From NCBI GenBank assembly GCA_021802645.1, contig JAJZRO010000003.1, positions 62,001 to 126,000 of the forward strand: a stretch of 64,000 bases of DNA, given 5' to 3'. The DNA comes from Deltaproteobacteria bacterium (GTDB taxonomy: Bacteria > Desulfobacterota > Desulfobulbia > Desulfobulbales > Desulfurivibrionaceae). A model generated the notes under the pieces. It saw nothing but the letters and a program-made list of their open reading frames with translations, was not told the DNA's origin and made no database searches. Positions 52,901 to 61,996 of this stretch are shown here, piece after piece (position 1 is the first letter of the stretch; every line of letters begins with the position of its first letter). Both the position numbers and the translations under genes were made by a program.

Positions 52901-53977
52901 ATGAAACGCCTTATCGAGTACCGTCCGCGCAAGATCCTGATCCGCTCCACCAACTGGGTGGGCGACGCCATCATGACGACGCCGGCGGTGCGCACTATCC
53001 GCGAGAATTTTCCCGAGGCACGAATCTCCATCCTCGCCTACCCCTGGGTGGCCGACATCTTTGCCGCCAGCCCCCACGTGGACGAAGTGCTGCTCTATGA
53101 CAAGAAAGGGCGCCATCACGGCCTGTACGGCCTGTGGCAACTCGGCCGGGAACTGCGCGAATTGCGGTTCGATATGGCCATCCTCCTGCAGAATGCCTTT
53201 GAGGCGGCGGTGATCGCGGCTTTAGCCGGGATTCCGGTGCGGGCCGGCTACCGGCGGGACGGTCGCGGCCTGCTCCTGACCCACGGGGTGACCATTCGCC
53301 CTGCGGTGCGGCAGCTCCACCAGGTTCATTACTATCAGGGTCTGCTGGCCGACTTGGGGCTCAGGCGCGGGGTGGACGAGCTTTTCTTGCAGTTGGCGCC
53401 GGAGACCACCCGCTGGGCGCGGGACTTTTTACGGAGCCGCCAGGCCGCGGTGGTGGTGGGATTGAATCCCGGCGCTGCCTACGGTCCGGCGAAGAAGTGG
53501 CCGGCCGAGCGCTATGCCGCGTTGGCCGGCCGGCTGAGTCGGGAATACGGGGCAACGCTGCTGGTCTTCGGTACCGCGGCCGATCAGGAAGCGGCGGCGC
53601 TGATCAAGGCAGAGGCCCCGGAGCGGGTGGTGGACCTCGCCGGCAAGACCACCCTGGCCGAGGCCATGGCCCTGATCGGCTGCTGCGACGCCTTTGTCAC
53701 CAACGACTCGGGGCTGATGCATGTGGCCGCGGCGCAGCGGGTAGCGCTGGTGGCGATCTTCGGCTCCACCGACGAGGTGGCGACCGGGCCGTTCTGCGAC
53801 ACCGCGGTGATCCTGAAGAAGAGCTTGCCGTGCAGCCCCTGTTTCAAAACGCATTGCCGCTTGGGCCATTACCAGTGCATGCTCGGCATCGAGGTCGAGG
53901 AGGTCTTCGCCGCGGTGGCGGGCCTGCTCGCGAAAAAAGGACGCGGAGGGTTCCATGCGGCCGGCGGTCTTTCTTGA
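52901..53977 (+). CDS. waaF: ADP-heptose:LPS heptosyltransferase II
   Basis: 358 residues of the GT9 family. KILIRSTNWVGDAIMTTPAV is the typical start, GLNPGAAYGPAKKWPAERYA binds the nucleotide sugar, and TNDSGLMHVAAAQ is the second glycosyltransferase motif. A cysteine group PCSPCFKTHCRLGHYQC near residue 310 is seen in many WaaF proteins. It adds heptose II to the LPS inner core. It overlaps gmhB by 23 bases, so the LPS heptose genes are coupled. Confidence 0.93.
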   Translation: MKRLIEYRPRKILIRSTNWVGDAIMTTPAVRTIRENFPEARISILAYPWVADIFAASPHVDEVLLYDKKGRHHGLYGLWQLGRELRELRFDMAILLQNAFEAAVIAALAGIPVRAGYRRDGRGLLLTHGVTIRPAVRQLHQVHYYQGLLADLGLRRGVDELFLQLAPETTRWARDFLRSRQAAVVVGLNPGAAYGPAKKWPAERYAALAGRLSREYGATLLVFGTAADQEAAALIKAEAPERVVDLAGKTTLAEAMALIGCCDAFVTNDSGLMHVAAAQRVALVAIFGSTDEVATGPFCDTAVILKKSLPCSPCFKTHCRLGHYQCMLGIEVEEVFAAVAGLLAKKGRGGFHAAGGLS

Positions 53978-54539
53978 TCGGGATGGCACCATCAACGAGC
54001 AGATGGGCTACATCAACCATTTGAGCCGCTTCCATTTGCTGCCGCGGGTGGGCGAGGCGATCCGGCTCTTGAACGAGCGCCATATCCCGGTGGTGGTGAC
54101 CACCAACCAGTCGGGCCTGGCCCGTGGCTACTTCCCGGAATCACTGCTCACCGCGGTGCATGCCCGCATGACCGAAGAGCTGGCCGCCGCCGGCGCCCGG
54201 CTCGATGGCATCTATGTCTGCCCCCATCATCCCGAGGCCAAAGAGGAGCGCTACCGGCTCGCCTGCCAATGCCGCAAGCCGAAGATCGGACTCTTTACCC
54301 AGGCGGCGGCCGAGCTGGAACTCGACCTGGCGCGTTCGTATGTGGTGGGGGATCGTTGGTCGGATCTCAAGGCCGCCGCTGCCTGCGGGGCCAAGGGGGT
54401 GCTGGTGCTGACCGGCTACGGTCGGGGAGATCGGGACTACATCGGCCCTACCCAGACGGTACAGCCGCATTGGGTGGCCGAAGATCTGTATGACGCGGTG
54501 CGGTGGGTCATCAACGATTTGGCGCCTCACGGCGCCTGA
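53955..54539 (+). CDS. gmhB: D-glycero-D-manno-heptose 1,7-bisphosphate 7-phosphatase
   Basis: 194 residues, HAD superfamily. The nucleophile motif is FLDRDGTIN (Asp8 and Asp10), motif II TTNQSG, and motif IV VVGDRWSDL. A zinc-binding loop with CPHHPEAKEE and CQCRKP is characteristic of GmhB. It removes the C7 phosphate in ADP-heptose synthesis, serving WaaF in the same operon. Its end overlaps ftsB on the other strand by 13 bases. Confidence 0.94.
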   Translation: MRPAVFLDRDGTINEQMGYINHLSRFHLLPRVGEAIRLLNERHIPVVVTTNQSGLARGYFPESLLTAVHARMTEELAAAGARLDGIYVCPHHPEAKEERYRLACQCRKPKIGLFTQAAAELELDLARSYVVGDRWSDLKAAAACGAKGVLVLTGYGRGDRDYIGPTQTVQPHWVAEDLYDAVRWVINDLAPHGA

Positions 54540-54883
54540 CGCTTCCCTTCCTCTTTTTCCTTTTTCTTTTCGCTCTTTTCGCCGCTGAAGTCAAAGACGA
54601 TTTCATTCTTTTTCACCATCCCGAAGGTCGAACGGGCCACGGATTCCTGGTAGGACCGGTCGGTCTTGAGTTGGTGGATTTCGGCGGCGAGGTCCTTGTT
54701 TTCCGCATCGATGCGTTGGGTTTCGCTCTTCACCGCGCGAAGGTCGCGGCTCACCCGATAATACCGTATCGCGCCATAGGGGCTGAAGAGTATCCAGGCG
54801 GAAAAGGCCAGGAGCACCATCACCAGCAGGGCGACCAGGCGGCGCCGTTCCGGGCGTCTTATTTTTTTGTAGGATTTCGCCAT
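54527..54883 (-). CDS. ftsB: FtsB/DivIC-family septum formation protein
   Basis: 118 residues. A basic cytoplasmic start (MAKSYKKIRRPERRR), one membrane helix (about 16-34) and a coiled coil (RDLRAVKSETQRIDAENKDL) followed by SVARSTFGMVKKNEIVFDF give the FtsB layout. The C-terminus is very charged (Lys/Glu). FtsB bridges FtsQ and FtsL in the divisome. It is the last gene of the secDF operon, 103 bases after tatC. Confidence 0.82.
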   Translation of the reverse strand: MAKSYKKIRRPERRRLVALLVMVLLAFSAWILFSPYGAIRYYRVSRDLRAVKSETQRIDAENKDLAAEIHQLKTDRSYQESVARSTFGMVKKNEIVFDFSGEKSEKKKEKEEGKRQAP

Positions 54884-54986
54884 GGGGTGGTGTGGCCCGT
54901 TTCAGGGTGCAACAGCGGGAAAGTGTTTTGCTCCTTCATATCACAGCAACGGTTGCCCTGCAATCCCCCTTGGCGGTTAGCCGTGG

Positions 54987-55688
54987 TCAGGTGATTTTGA
55001 GCAGCCGCATGATGATGATGCCGGCTTCGTAGAGAAAATACAGCGGCACCCCCATGAGCATCATGTTGAAGACGTCCGGGGTCGGCGTGAGCAGGGCGGC
55101 GATGATGCTGATGATGAGGATGGCATACCGGCGGCTGCGTTCGAAGGCCTGGCGTTTACAGAGCCCGGTCTTGGCGAGAAAGACCATGAAGATGGGCAGT
55201 TCGAAAATGAGCCCGAAGGCCAGCACGAAAAGAGCGACAAAGGTGACGAAATGGTCGACCGAGATCACCGCCTTGAGTTGCGTGGACTGGAACTCCAGGA
55301 GAAAATCAACGCCGTAGGGCAAGGTGACGAAGTAGCAGAAGGCGGCGCCGCTGTAAAAAAGGAAGCAGGTAAAGAGGATGAACCAGAAGACCGTGGTGGC
55401 CGGCAGTTTGAAAGGCTTGGCCAGAGCCCGCCAGAGCCAGGTGGTGAAAAATGGCACGAGCAGAAAGGCGGCCATGGCCAGCGCCAACTTGACGTGGGCG
55501 AGAAAGGGTTCGGTCACCGTGAAGAAGGAGAGCCCTTGATGGAGATGGTGCTGGAGCACCAAGAGGAAGCGGGGCGTCAGCAGGAAACAGCCGCCCGTGG
55601 TGGCCACCAGCAATCCGATGAGCCGCAGCAGGGTCCGCCGGAGCGTTTTGATGATGACCGCCAGCCGGTTGGGGGGGTCTGTGGTCAT
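54987..55688 (-). CDS. tatC: Sec-independent translocase protein TatC
   Basis: 233 residues with six membrane helices. The first cytoplasmic loop and helix 2 region TEPFLAHVKLALAMAAFLLV holds the conserved Glu and Lys, and helix 4 follows as FGLIFELPIFMVFLAKTGL with the FELP motif. TatC recognises twin-arginine signal peptides. No tatA or tatB is adjacent. It follows the HD gene by 14 bases. Confidence 0.93.
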   Translation of the reverse strand: MTTDPPNRLAVIIKTLRRTLLRLIGLLVATTGGCFLLTPRFLLVLQHHLHQGLSFFTVTEPFLAHVKLALAMAAFLLVPFFTTWLWRALAKPFKLPATTVFWFILFTCFLFYSGAAFCYFVTLPYGVDFLLEFQSTQLKAVISVDHFVTFVALFVLAFGLIFELPIFMVFLAKTGLCKRQAFERSRRYAILIISIIAALLTPTPDVFNMMLMGVPLYFLYEAGIIIMRLLKIT

Positions 55689-55702
55689 GGTGGTGGCCGG
55701 CC

Positions 55703-56446
55703 TCAGGGTTGATTGGGGTTGCGGGCGGTATCGTCGCCGTTGATCTCCCGCTCCAGCCGGCGGAAGAAAAGCTCCATGAATTCATGGCGTTCCTGGGCAA
55801 TGCGACGGCCTTCCGGGGTGAGCATGGTATCCCGGACCTTGCAGAGTTTGACCTGGAATTCCCGGTAGGCCGTGTCTTCCACCGAGTAGGAGGTGGTGTT
55901 GGTGATGTCGCTCATCCGGTTATGCAAGCGAGCGCCGACCTGGCCGGCGAAGAGGAAGGCGCGGCCGATACCGATGGCGCCGATGGAGTCGATTTTGTCG
56001 GCGTCGTAGAGGATTTTGGCCTCCAGGCTCTGGGGTATCTTGTCGTTGCGGTAGCGGTGGGTCTCGATGCAGTGGACGATGGCGGCGATTTTCTCGGCCG
56101 GCAGCCCCAGGCCGATGAGGATGCCCTCGGCCATTTCCGCGCCTTTTTGAGCGTGGCAGACCTTGCCCCGGTGTTCCATCTCGTGGCGGCGGCCGATGTC
56201 GTGCAGCAGGGCCGCGGCGCTCAGGATGTCGAGTTGGGCGCCCATCAGCCGGCCGATGTGCATGGCGAGATCGTGGACCCGTTCGGTGTGGTCCGGTCCG
56301 TGGCAGCCGCCTTCGCCGATGCAGTACCCGTGGGAGATGGCCCGCAGCCGTTCGGTCAGCTCGGGCCCCAGCGGAGCGACGGCGCTGGTTTCGGCCTTGC
56401 GCAGGCTGGCGGCATATTCTGGGGGGGGTTGGTGTTTAGTCCCCAT
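55703..56446 (-). CDS. HD-domain hydrolase
   Basis: 247 residues. The HD metal motif is visible: DHTERVHDLAMHIGRLMG, then LLHDIGRRHEMEHRG, HCIETHRYR and DADKIDSIGAIGIGR. This matches the YedJ-type soluble phosphohydrolases; the substrate is unknown but may be a nucleotide. It overlaps the YkgJ gene by 11 bases and is in the secDF operon. Confidence 0.88.
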   Translation of the reverse strand: MGTKHQPPPEYAASLRKAETSAVAPLGPELTERLRAISHGYCIGEGGCHGPDHTERVHDLAMHIGRLMGAQLDILSAAALLHDIGRRHEMEHRGKVCHAQKGAEMAEGILIGLGLPAEKIAAIVHCIETHRYRNDKIPQSLEAKILYDADKIDSIGAIGIGRAFLFAGQVGARLHNRMSDITNTTSYSVEDTAYREFQVKLCKVRDTMLTPEGRRIAQERHEFMELFFRRLEREINGDDTARNPNQP

Positions 56447-57146
56447 AGAAATCCAGCGTCAGATGATGGATGGCATGGGTAAGCAGCCTCTCGTCGTCGG
56501 CCAGCAGAGCCTCGCGTTCCGGCGTGGCTTTGGGCAATTCGTCTCGAAAACGGTCAAGGTCGTAGAGGGTGGTGAGGTACTGCTGGCACTGGGCATCACT
56601 CGGCCGCCAGCCCGTTTTGGTTTTCGGGTGTTGGAGCAGAGGGAGCAGCAAGTCGTTCAGCCGCTGGTAGACGGCGAGCCCCTGATCGGCGGTCCAGGCC
56701 GCCACATCCTGTTCTTCCTGCTCGGCAAAGCCCTGGCAGTGCGGTTCGGTGAGCAGCACGTGCAGGATGGTGACAGTGCCATCCTCCTTCAGCGAGGCGC
56801 CGCGGCCCAAGGGGTAAGTGCGGCAGGCCGCCGGCCGGTCGGTATAGACGGTGCAGCCGTTCCGGTCCACGAAGGGACAACTGGCGCGGCTGTCATCGAC
56901 CATGGCCAGGAAGACCCGCGGGAAGAGGTCGTCTTCGCCCTGCTCGACCACGGCGAAGCGGTCGAGGAAGTGGGCGCTGTCAAGCCCCAACCGCTTGGCC
57001 AGGCGGAGCACATCGTAAGGGCTAAGTGCCAGCTCCAACTCGCGGCAGCACTCGGTGAAGCACCCGACCCCCGGATGGCAGCGGAAGCGGAAGCGTTCGT
57101 CGGCCATGAGCGGCCGCACGTGGTCTGCGAGCAGGTTGAGGCTCAC
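56436..57146 (-). CDS. YkgJ-family cysteine-cluster protein
   Basis: 236 residues. Cysteines cluster as FRCHPGVGCFTECCRELELA, CPFVDRNGCTVYTDRPAACR and later HCQGF, the pattern of the YkgJ (UPF0153) family thought to bind zinc or an iron-sulfur cluster. The RPAACRTYPLGRG motif is diagnostic. Function unknown. It lies 24 bases after secDF. Confidence 0.9.
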   Translation of the reverse strand: MSLNLLADHVRPLMADERFRFRCHPGVGCFTECCRELELALSPYDVLRLAKRLGLDSAHFLDRFAVVEQGEDDLFPRVFLAMVDDSRASCPFVDRNGCTVYTDRPAACRTYPLGRGASLKEDGTVTILHVLLTEPHCQGFAEQEEQDVAAWTADQGLAVYQRLNDLLLPLLQHPKTKTGWRPSDAQCQQYLTTLYDLDRFRDELPKATPEREALLADDERLLTHAIHHLTLDFYGD

Positions 57147-57170
57147 GCTAGATTCTCCGCGGGTTCCCGG

Positions 57171-59759
57171 TCATGCCCTGGCCGGCGCCTTGTCGCCCCG
57201 CCGCCAGAAGGTCAGCAGCGGGCTGGCCACGAAGACCGAGGAGTAGGTGCCGACGATGACGCCCAAAAGCAGGGCGAAGGAGAAGTCGTGGATCACCGAG
57301 CCGCCCAGCCAGAAGAGGGCGACCAGCACCAGAAAAACGGTGAGCGAGGTGACGATGGAGCGGCTCAAGACCTCGTTGGTGGAGTCGTTGATGGTCTGAT
57401 TGGTGATGTTCTGGTGGTCCTTGGACTTGGCAAGATTTTCGCGGATGCGGTCGAAGATGATGACCGTGTCGTTGAGCGAGTAGCCGGCCAGAGTGAGCAG
57501 CGCGGTGACGATGAGCAGGTTCATCTCGATCCCCATCACCCAGCAGATGCCAAGCACCGCCAGCACGTCATGGAAGGTGGCGATGGTGGCGGCGATACCG
57601 AAGCGCAGGTCGAAGCGAAGCCCCAGGTAGATGACCACGCCCAGAAGCGAGATGACGATGGCCTGCACCGCCTTGCTCCGCAGTTGGTCGCTCACCGAGG
57701 CGCCGATCTCGGATTGGCTTTCGAGGGCGAAGTTCTTGGCCGGCAGGCGTTCGTGCAGCACCTTGGTGACCTGCTCGGTGCGGCCGCTCATCTTTTCTTC
57801 CGACTTCTTGAGCTTGACGATCAGGCGGTTCTCGCCCTCCACCTGTTGGAGTTCCACGCCTTCGAGGCCGGAGGCGGCAAGGGCGGAGCGGGCCTCGGCC
57901 AGGGTAAAGGTCTGGGTCGCCTTGTACTGGAGCAGGGTGCCGCCGGCAAAGTCAACCCCTAGGTTGGCGTGGCCGCGGGCGATCTGGACAAAGGCGATGA
58001 GGCCGAGGATGGAGAGCAGGCCGGAGACGGTGAAGGTGATTTTCTTCGCCCGCATGTAGTCGAGTTTGGGGTTCTGGATGAAGTGCAGGAATTTGGGATC
58101 GCGGAACCAGCGCTTGTGCAGGATATAATCGTAGACCAGCCGCGAACAGAAGAGGGTGGTGAAGAGGTTCAGGAGAACGCCCAGCGACAAGGTGACGGCG
58201 AAGCCCTTGATCGGCCCGGTGCCGAAGAGGAAGAGGGCGAAGGCGGTGACCAGGGTGGTGACGTGGCCATCGACGATGGTCCAGAACGCCTTGTTGTAGC
58301 CGCCCTCCACCCCGGATTTGGCCGACTTGCCCAAGGCGAACTCCTCGCGCATGCGCTCGAAGATGATGATGTTCGAGTCCACCGCCATGCCGATGGAGAG
58401 GATGATACCGGCAATGCCCGGCAGGGTCAGGGTGGCGCGCAGGGCGGCCAGGCAGGCGAAGAGGAAGATGACGTTCAGCACCATGGCGCCGTTGGCGATG
58501 ATGCCGGAGGAGCGGTAGTAGATCAGCATGAAGATCACCACCAGGCCGGTGCCGAGGAGACCGCTCATCAACCCTTTGTTGATGGCGTCCTGACCCAGCG
58601 AGGCGCCGACGGTGAGGTTCTGGATGATCGACACCGGTGCCGGGAGCGCCCCGACCCTGAGCACGATGGCGAGGTCCGCTGCCTCGTTGTAGGTGAAGCC
58701 GCCGGAGATCTGGGCGCTGCCGCCGAGGATCTTCTCCCGGATGACCGGGGCGGAGCGGACCACCTCGTCGAGCACGATGGCAAAACGCTTGCCCACGCTG
58801 CGTTCGGTGATCTGGCCGAAGACCTTGCCGCCGCGGCTGGTGAAATCCAGGCTGACGTAGGGTTCGTTGAAGTTGCCGCCCACCCGGACCTGGGCGTCCT
58901 TGATCATCTCGCCGGTCATCAGGGTCTGGCTTTTGAGCAGGATGGGCAGCCGGACATCCTTGCCGGTGCGTTTGTCCTTCTCCTGCATGAAGTAGATTTC
59001 GCTGCCGGCGGGCAGCCGCCCCTGGAGGGCGAGGTTCAATTGTTTGCGGCTCTGGCCCGGCTGCCATTGGCCAGCGGCCTGGGCCTCGGCGATGAGGCCG
59101 TCGAGGTTGACGGCGGCGGAGTCATCCACCAGCTTGAACTCGAGTTGCGCGGTCTGACCGATGAGCGAGAGCGCCCGCTGCGGGTCTTTGACGCCCGGCA
59201 GCTGGACCACGATCTCGTCGGTGCCCTGGCGAATGATTACCGGCTCGGCCACGCCGAACTGGTCGATGCGGTTGCGGATGATCTCCAGCGACTGGTCCAC
59301 CGCATGGTTGCGAATGAACTTCACCTGCTCGTCGGTGAGGCGCAGGATGACGCGGGGGAAGGTGCCGGGTTCCGCCTGGATATCGGCGGCGAGATTCGGG
59401 AAGTCGCTCTTCACCATTTCGCGCACCTGGTCCAGGGCGCTGGTGTTGGGCAGGGTGAAGATGGCGATGTGGGGGTTGGTCGATCTGGTCTGCACCAGGG
59501 TGATCTGTTTTTCCGCCAGGGCCTCCTTCAGTTCCTGGGCCGCAAGGTCGAGGGAGTTTTCCTCGGCCTTGTCCAGTTCGACCTTGAGCACGAGGTGCAT
59601 GCCGCCCTGGAGGTCGAGGCCGAGCCGCAACCCTTCCGGAGCGAGGTATTTCTTCCACCAGGAAGGGGTATTGGCGTAAAAGGAAGGCAGGACCATGATG
59701 CCGGCGATGAGGATCATGGCGAACATGAAGGCGAGTTTCCACTTGAGGGCTTTTTGCAT
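57171..59759 (-). CDS. secDF: Fused protein translocase subunit SecDF
   Basis: 862 residues, with SecD (about 1-555) and SecF (about 565-862) in one chain. GLRLGLDLQGGMHLVL and the P1 head are at the start; the membrane part has GTGLVVIFMLIYYRSSGI and SIGMAVDSNIIIFERMREE. SecF begins near LDYMRAKKITFTVSG with GVDFAGGTLLQ and ends with SLNDTVIIFDRIREN. The proton-driven complex pulls proteins from SecYEG. No yajC is adjacent. First gene of a five-gene operon. Confidence 0.96.
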   Translation of the reverse strand: MQKALKWKLAFMFAMILIAGIMVLPSFYANTPSWWKKYLAPEGLRLGLDLQGGMHLVLKVELDKAEENSLDLAAQELKEALAEKQITLVQTRSTNPHIAIFTLPNTSALDQVREMVKSDFPNLAADIQAEPGTFPRVILRLTDEQVKFIRNHAVDQSLEIIRNRIDQFGVAEPVIIRQGTDEIVVQLPGVKDPQRALSLIGQTAQLEFKLVDDSAAVNLDGLIAEAQAAGQWQPGQSRKQLNLALQGRLPAGSEIYFMQEKDKRTGKDVRLPILLKSQTLMTGEMIKDAQVRVGGNFNEPYVSLDFTSRGGKVFGQITERSVGKRFAIVLDEVVRSAPVIREKILGGSAQISGGFTYNEAADLAIVLRVGALPAPVSIIQNLTVGASLGQDAINKGLMSGLLGTGLVVIFMLIYYRSSGIIANGAMVLNVIFLFACLAALRATLTLPGIAGIILSIGMAVDSNIIIFERMREEFALGKSAKSGVEGGYNKAFWTIVDGHVTTLVTAFALFLFGTGPIKGFAVTLSLGVLLNLFTTLFCSRLVYDYILHKRWFRDPKFLHFIQNPKLDYMRAKKITFTVSGLLSILGLIAFVQIARGHANLGVDFAGGTLLQYKATQTFTLAEARSALAASGLEGVELQQVEGENRLIVKLKKSEEKMSGRTEQVTKVLHERLPAKNFALESQSEIGASVSDQLRSKAVQAIVISLLGVVIYLGLRFDLRFGIAATIATFHDVLAVLGICWVMGIEMNLLIVTALLTLAGYSLNDTVIIFDRIRENLAKSKDHQNITNQTINDSTNEVLSRSIVTSLTVFLVLVALFWLGGSVIHDFSFALLLGVIVGTYSSVFVASPLLTFWRRGDKAPARA

Positions 59760-59849
59760 ACCGGCTCCTTCTGCCTGCGACGGGTAGGGGCTCCTGGCGG
59801 CAGGCGCCAGCCGGGCGCCAGACCGCGGATCGTTGCGATTTGGGGCGAG

Positions 59850-59877
59850 ATTATACTTCTTCTGCCGGAGATGTCAA
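59850..59877 (-). promoter_or_regulatory. Consensus promoter of the secDF operon
   Basis: On the minus strand a perfect TTGACA (59872-59877), 16 bases and a perfect TATAAT (59850-59855) lie about 90 bases before the secDF start. It is the strongest promoter match in the window. Confidence 0.9.
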
Positions 59878-60009
59878 AGTGCAAAACCGGCGGTCGTGCA
59901 GCGGTCAGTGGTGCAAGAAAGTTGCGCCATAGTCCGGGACGCTATGATAGAATGAATCCGGGTTCCAGGCGGAAACCATCTTGCCCTGGCCTCTCCCGCA
60001 AAGGACGAC

Positions 60010-61581
60010 ATGAAGAAGATTCTGGTGGTGGACAACAACCCTTTGGTGCTACGGCTCCTGGGCAGCCAGTTGCAACGGCTCGGCCACGAGGTGCGGACCG
60101 CAGCCGACGGCCTTGTTGCCCTTGAGATTCTCAAAAAAGAATACGCACCGGATATCATCTTCATCGATCTGGTGATGCCCAACATCGACGGGGCCAAGCT
60201 CTGCCGCATCATCCGCGGGATGGAACCCCTCAAGGAGACCTACATCGTCATTCTTTCCGCCATCGCCGCCGAAGAGCGCCTGGATGTGCACGAATTCGGG
60301 GCCGACGCCTGCATTGCCAAGGGGTCTTTCGACCGCATCGCCACGCATCTCGATCTGGTGCTTGCCGAGGCGGAGAAGCCCTCCCGCGAACGAACCGGCC
60401 AGATTATCGGCCTGGAGGATGTGCACGCACGGACCATCACCAGTGAGCTGCTCATCAAGAAACACCACTACGAGGTGATCCTGAACAACATGGCGGAGGG
60501 CATCATCGAATTCACCCCGGCTCAGCAGATCATCTATGTGAATCGGGCGGCCGCCGCCATCATCGGCCGCTCCGAGGAGGAAGTCCTGGCCAGCGATTTC
60601 CTTTCGCTCTTCGAGAGAGAGGTCGCGGGTCGAATGGCCGAGGCGCTGGTTGGCATCGGTCTGGGCTCCGTGGCCTTCCCGGAACATGAGACCCTGACCT
60701 TCTTCGGCCGGCAGATCGCGGTGGTGTTCTATCCGGTGGGCGATCTTGGGGACTCCTCCATCATCGCCCTTTTCCGTGATGTCACGGAAGAGCGGCGGGT
60801 CGAGGAATCTTTGCGCCGTTCCACCCAGCAGCTGCAGACCGCGCTGGAGGAGCTGAAAAAGGCGCAGGCCGTCATGGTGCGCCAGGAAAAGCTCGCCTCC
60901 ATCGGCACCCTGGCCTCGGGGGTGGCTCACGAGATTCTGAACCCCTTGAACATCATCAGCACCACAGTCCAACTCCTGCAGATGGAGGATTTGCCGGCGG
61001 CCGCCCAGGAACAGTTGGAGGTGGTCATGGCCCAGATCCGCCGCGCCACCAGGATCACCGACAACCTGCGGATGTTTTCCCACCACAAGGAGGCCGCGGT
61101 CGGGCCGGTGGATCTCAATGTTTTCCTCGATCAGACCCTGGTGCTGGTGGAGCACGACCTCAACCTCGACAACATCCTGGTGGACCGCGATTACGACCCC
61201 AACCTGCCTGTGGTGGAGGCGGACGACGACCAGCTGGCCCAGGTTTTCCTCAACCTCATCAGCAATGCCCGCGATGCCATGGCCGAACGGCCCGAGCGGC
61301 GCATCACCATCCGGACCCGACGGGTCGGCGACGGGGTCACCATCACCTTTGCCGACACCGGCATCGGCATTGCGCCAGAGCACCTTGGCAAGGTTTTCGA
61401 CCCTTTTTTCACGACCAAGGATCCGGGCCATGGCACCGGGCTGGGGCTTTCCATCGTTTATTCGATCATCGACCGCCACGGCGGTACCATCGAGGTCCAT
61501 TCCGAGCCCGGCCAGGGAACGGAATTTTTCATCCATCTGCCACTGACGTGCTATGTGCCGACCAAGGCGGCACAGCCATGA
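60010..61581 (+). CDS. Receiver-PAS-histidine kinase
   Basis: 523 residues. An N-terminal receiver (KKILVVDNNP; FIDLVMPNIDG with the phospho-acceptor Asp; LSAIAAEE) has Lys at the expected site in CIAKGS. A PAS domain (about 150-270) and coiled linker precede HisKA (GTLASGVAHEILNPLN), N box NLISNARDAM, G1 DTGIGI and G2 GHGTGLGLSIVYSII. The receiver-first order means it takes a phosphoryl signal as input. It is followed 31 bases later by a single-domain receiver, its likely partner. Confidence 0.92.
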   Translation: MKKILVVDNNPLVLRLLGSQLQRLGHEVRTAADGLVALEILKKEYAPDIIFIDLVMPNIDGAKLCRIIRGMEPLKETYIVILSAIAAEERLDVHEFGADACIAKGSFDRIATHLDLVLAEAEKPSRERTGQIIGLEDVHARTITSELLIKKHHYEVILNNMAEGIIEFTPAQQIIYVNRAAAAIIGRSEEEVLASDFLSLFEREVAGRMAEALVGIGLGSVAFPEHETLTFFGRQIAVVFYPVGDLGDSSIIALFRDVTEERRVEESLRRSTQQLQTALEELKKAQAVMVRQEKLASIGTLASGVAHEILNPLNIISTTVQLLQMEDLPAAAQEQLEVVMAQIRRATRITDNLRMFSHHKEAAVGPVDLNVFLDQTLVLVEHDLNLDNILVDRDYDPNLPVVEADDDQLAQVFLNLISNARDAMAERPERRITIRTRRVGDGVTITFADTGIGIAPEHLGKVFDPFFTTKDPGHGTGLGLSIVYSIIDRHGGTIEVHSEPGQGTEFFIHLPLTCYVPTKAAQP

Positions 61582-61612
61582 GACGCGGCCTCTATTCGCA
61601 AGCGGGGGGACA

Positions 61613-61996
61613 ATGGGAGACGATAAGGTTCGGGTTCTGATTGTTGATGACGAGTATGCCTTCTGCAAGGCGCTCAAACTCTTCCTGACCAAGGTGGGGT
61701 ACGAGGCGATCATCGCCACCAACGGCGAACATGCCTTGGACCTTATCCAGGAGGAGCGGCCGCAGGTGATGACCCTCGACATCCGCATGCCGGGCATGGA
61801 CGGCTACGAGGTGCTGCACCACGCCAAACGCCTCAACCCGAAGTTGTTCATCATCGTGGTGACGGCCATCGACGTGCCGCGTATGGAGGAATTGCTGGAG
61901 CGGAGCGGCGCCCATGCCGTATTCCGTAAGCCCGTCAGCCTTGCCGAATTGCAGGAGACCATCGCCCGCCATCTGGCCAGCGGGAGCCCGACATGA
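61613..61996 (+). CDS. Single-domain response regulator
   Basis: 127 residues from ATG 61613 (GGGGGGA upstream). A CheY-type receiver: VLIVDDEYAF acidic pocket, phospho-acceptor Asp in TLDIRMPGMDGYEV, VVTAID with the Thr, and FRKPVSL with the Lys. No output domain, so it acts by protein contact or as a phosphorelay intermediate. It is flanked by a kinase and overlaps the next gene by four bases. Confidence 0.92.
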   Translation: MGDDKVRVLIVDDEYAFCKALKLFLTKVGYEAIIATNGEHALDLIQEERPQVMTLDIRMPGMDGYEVLHHAKRLNPKLFIIVVTAIDVPRMEELLERSGAHAVFRKPVSLAELQETIARHLASGSPT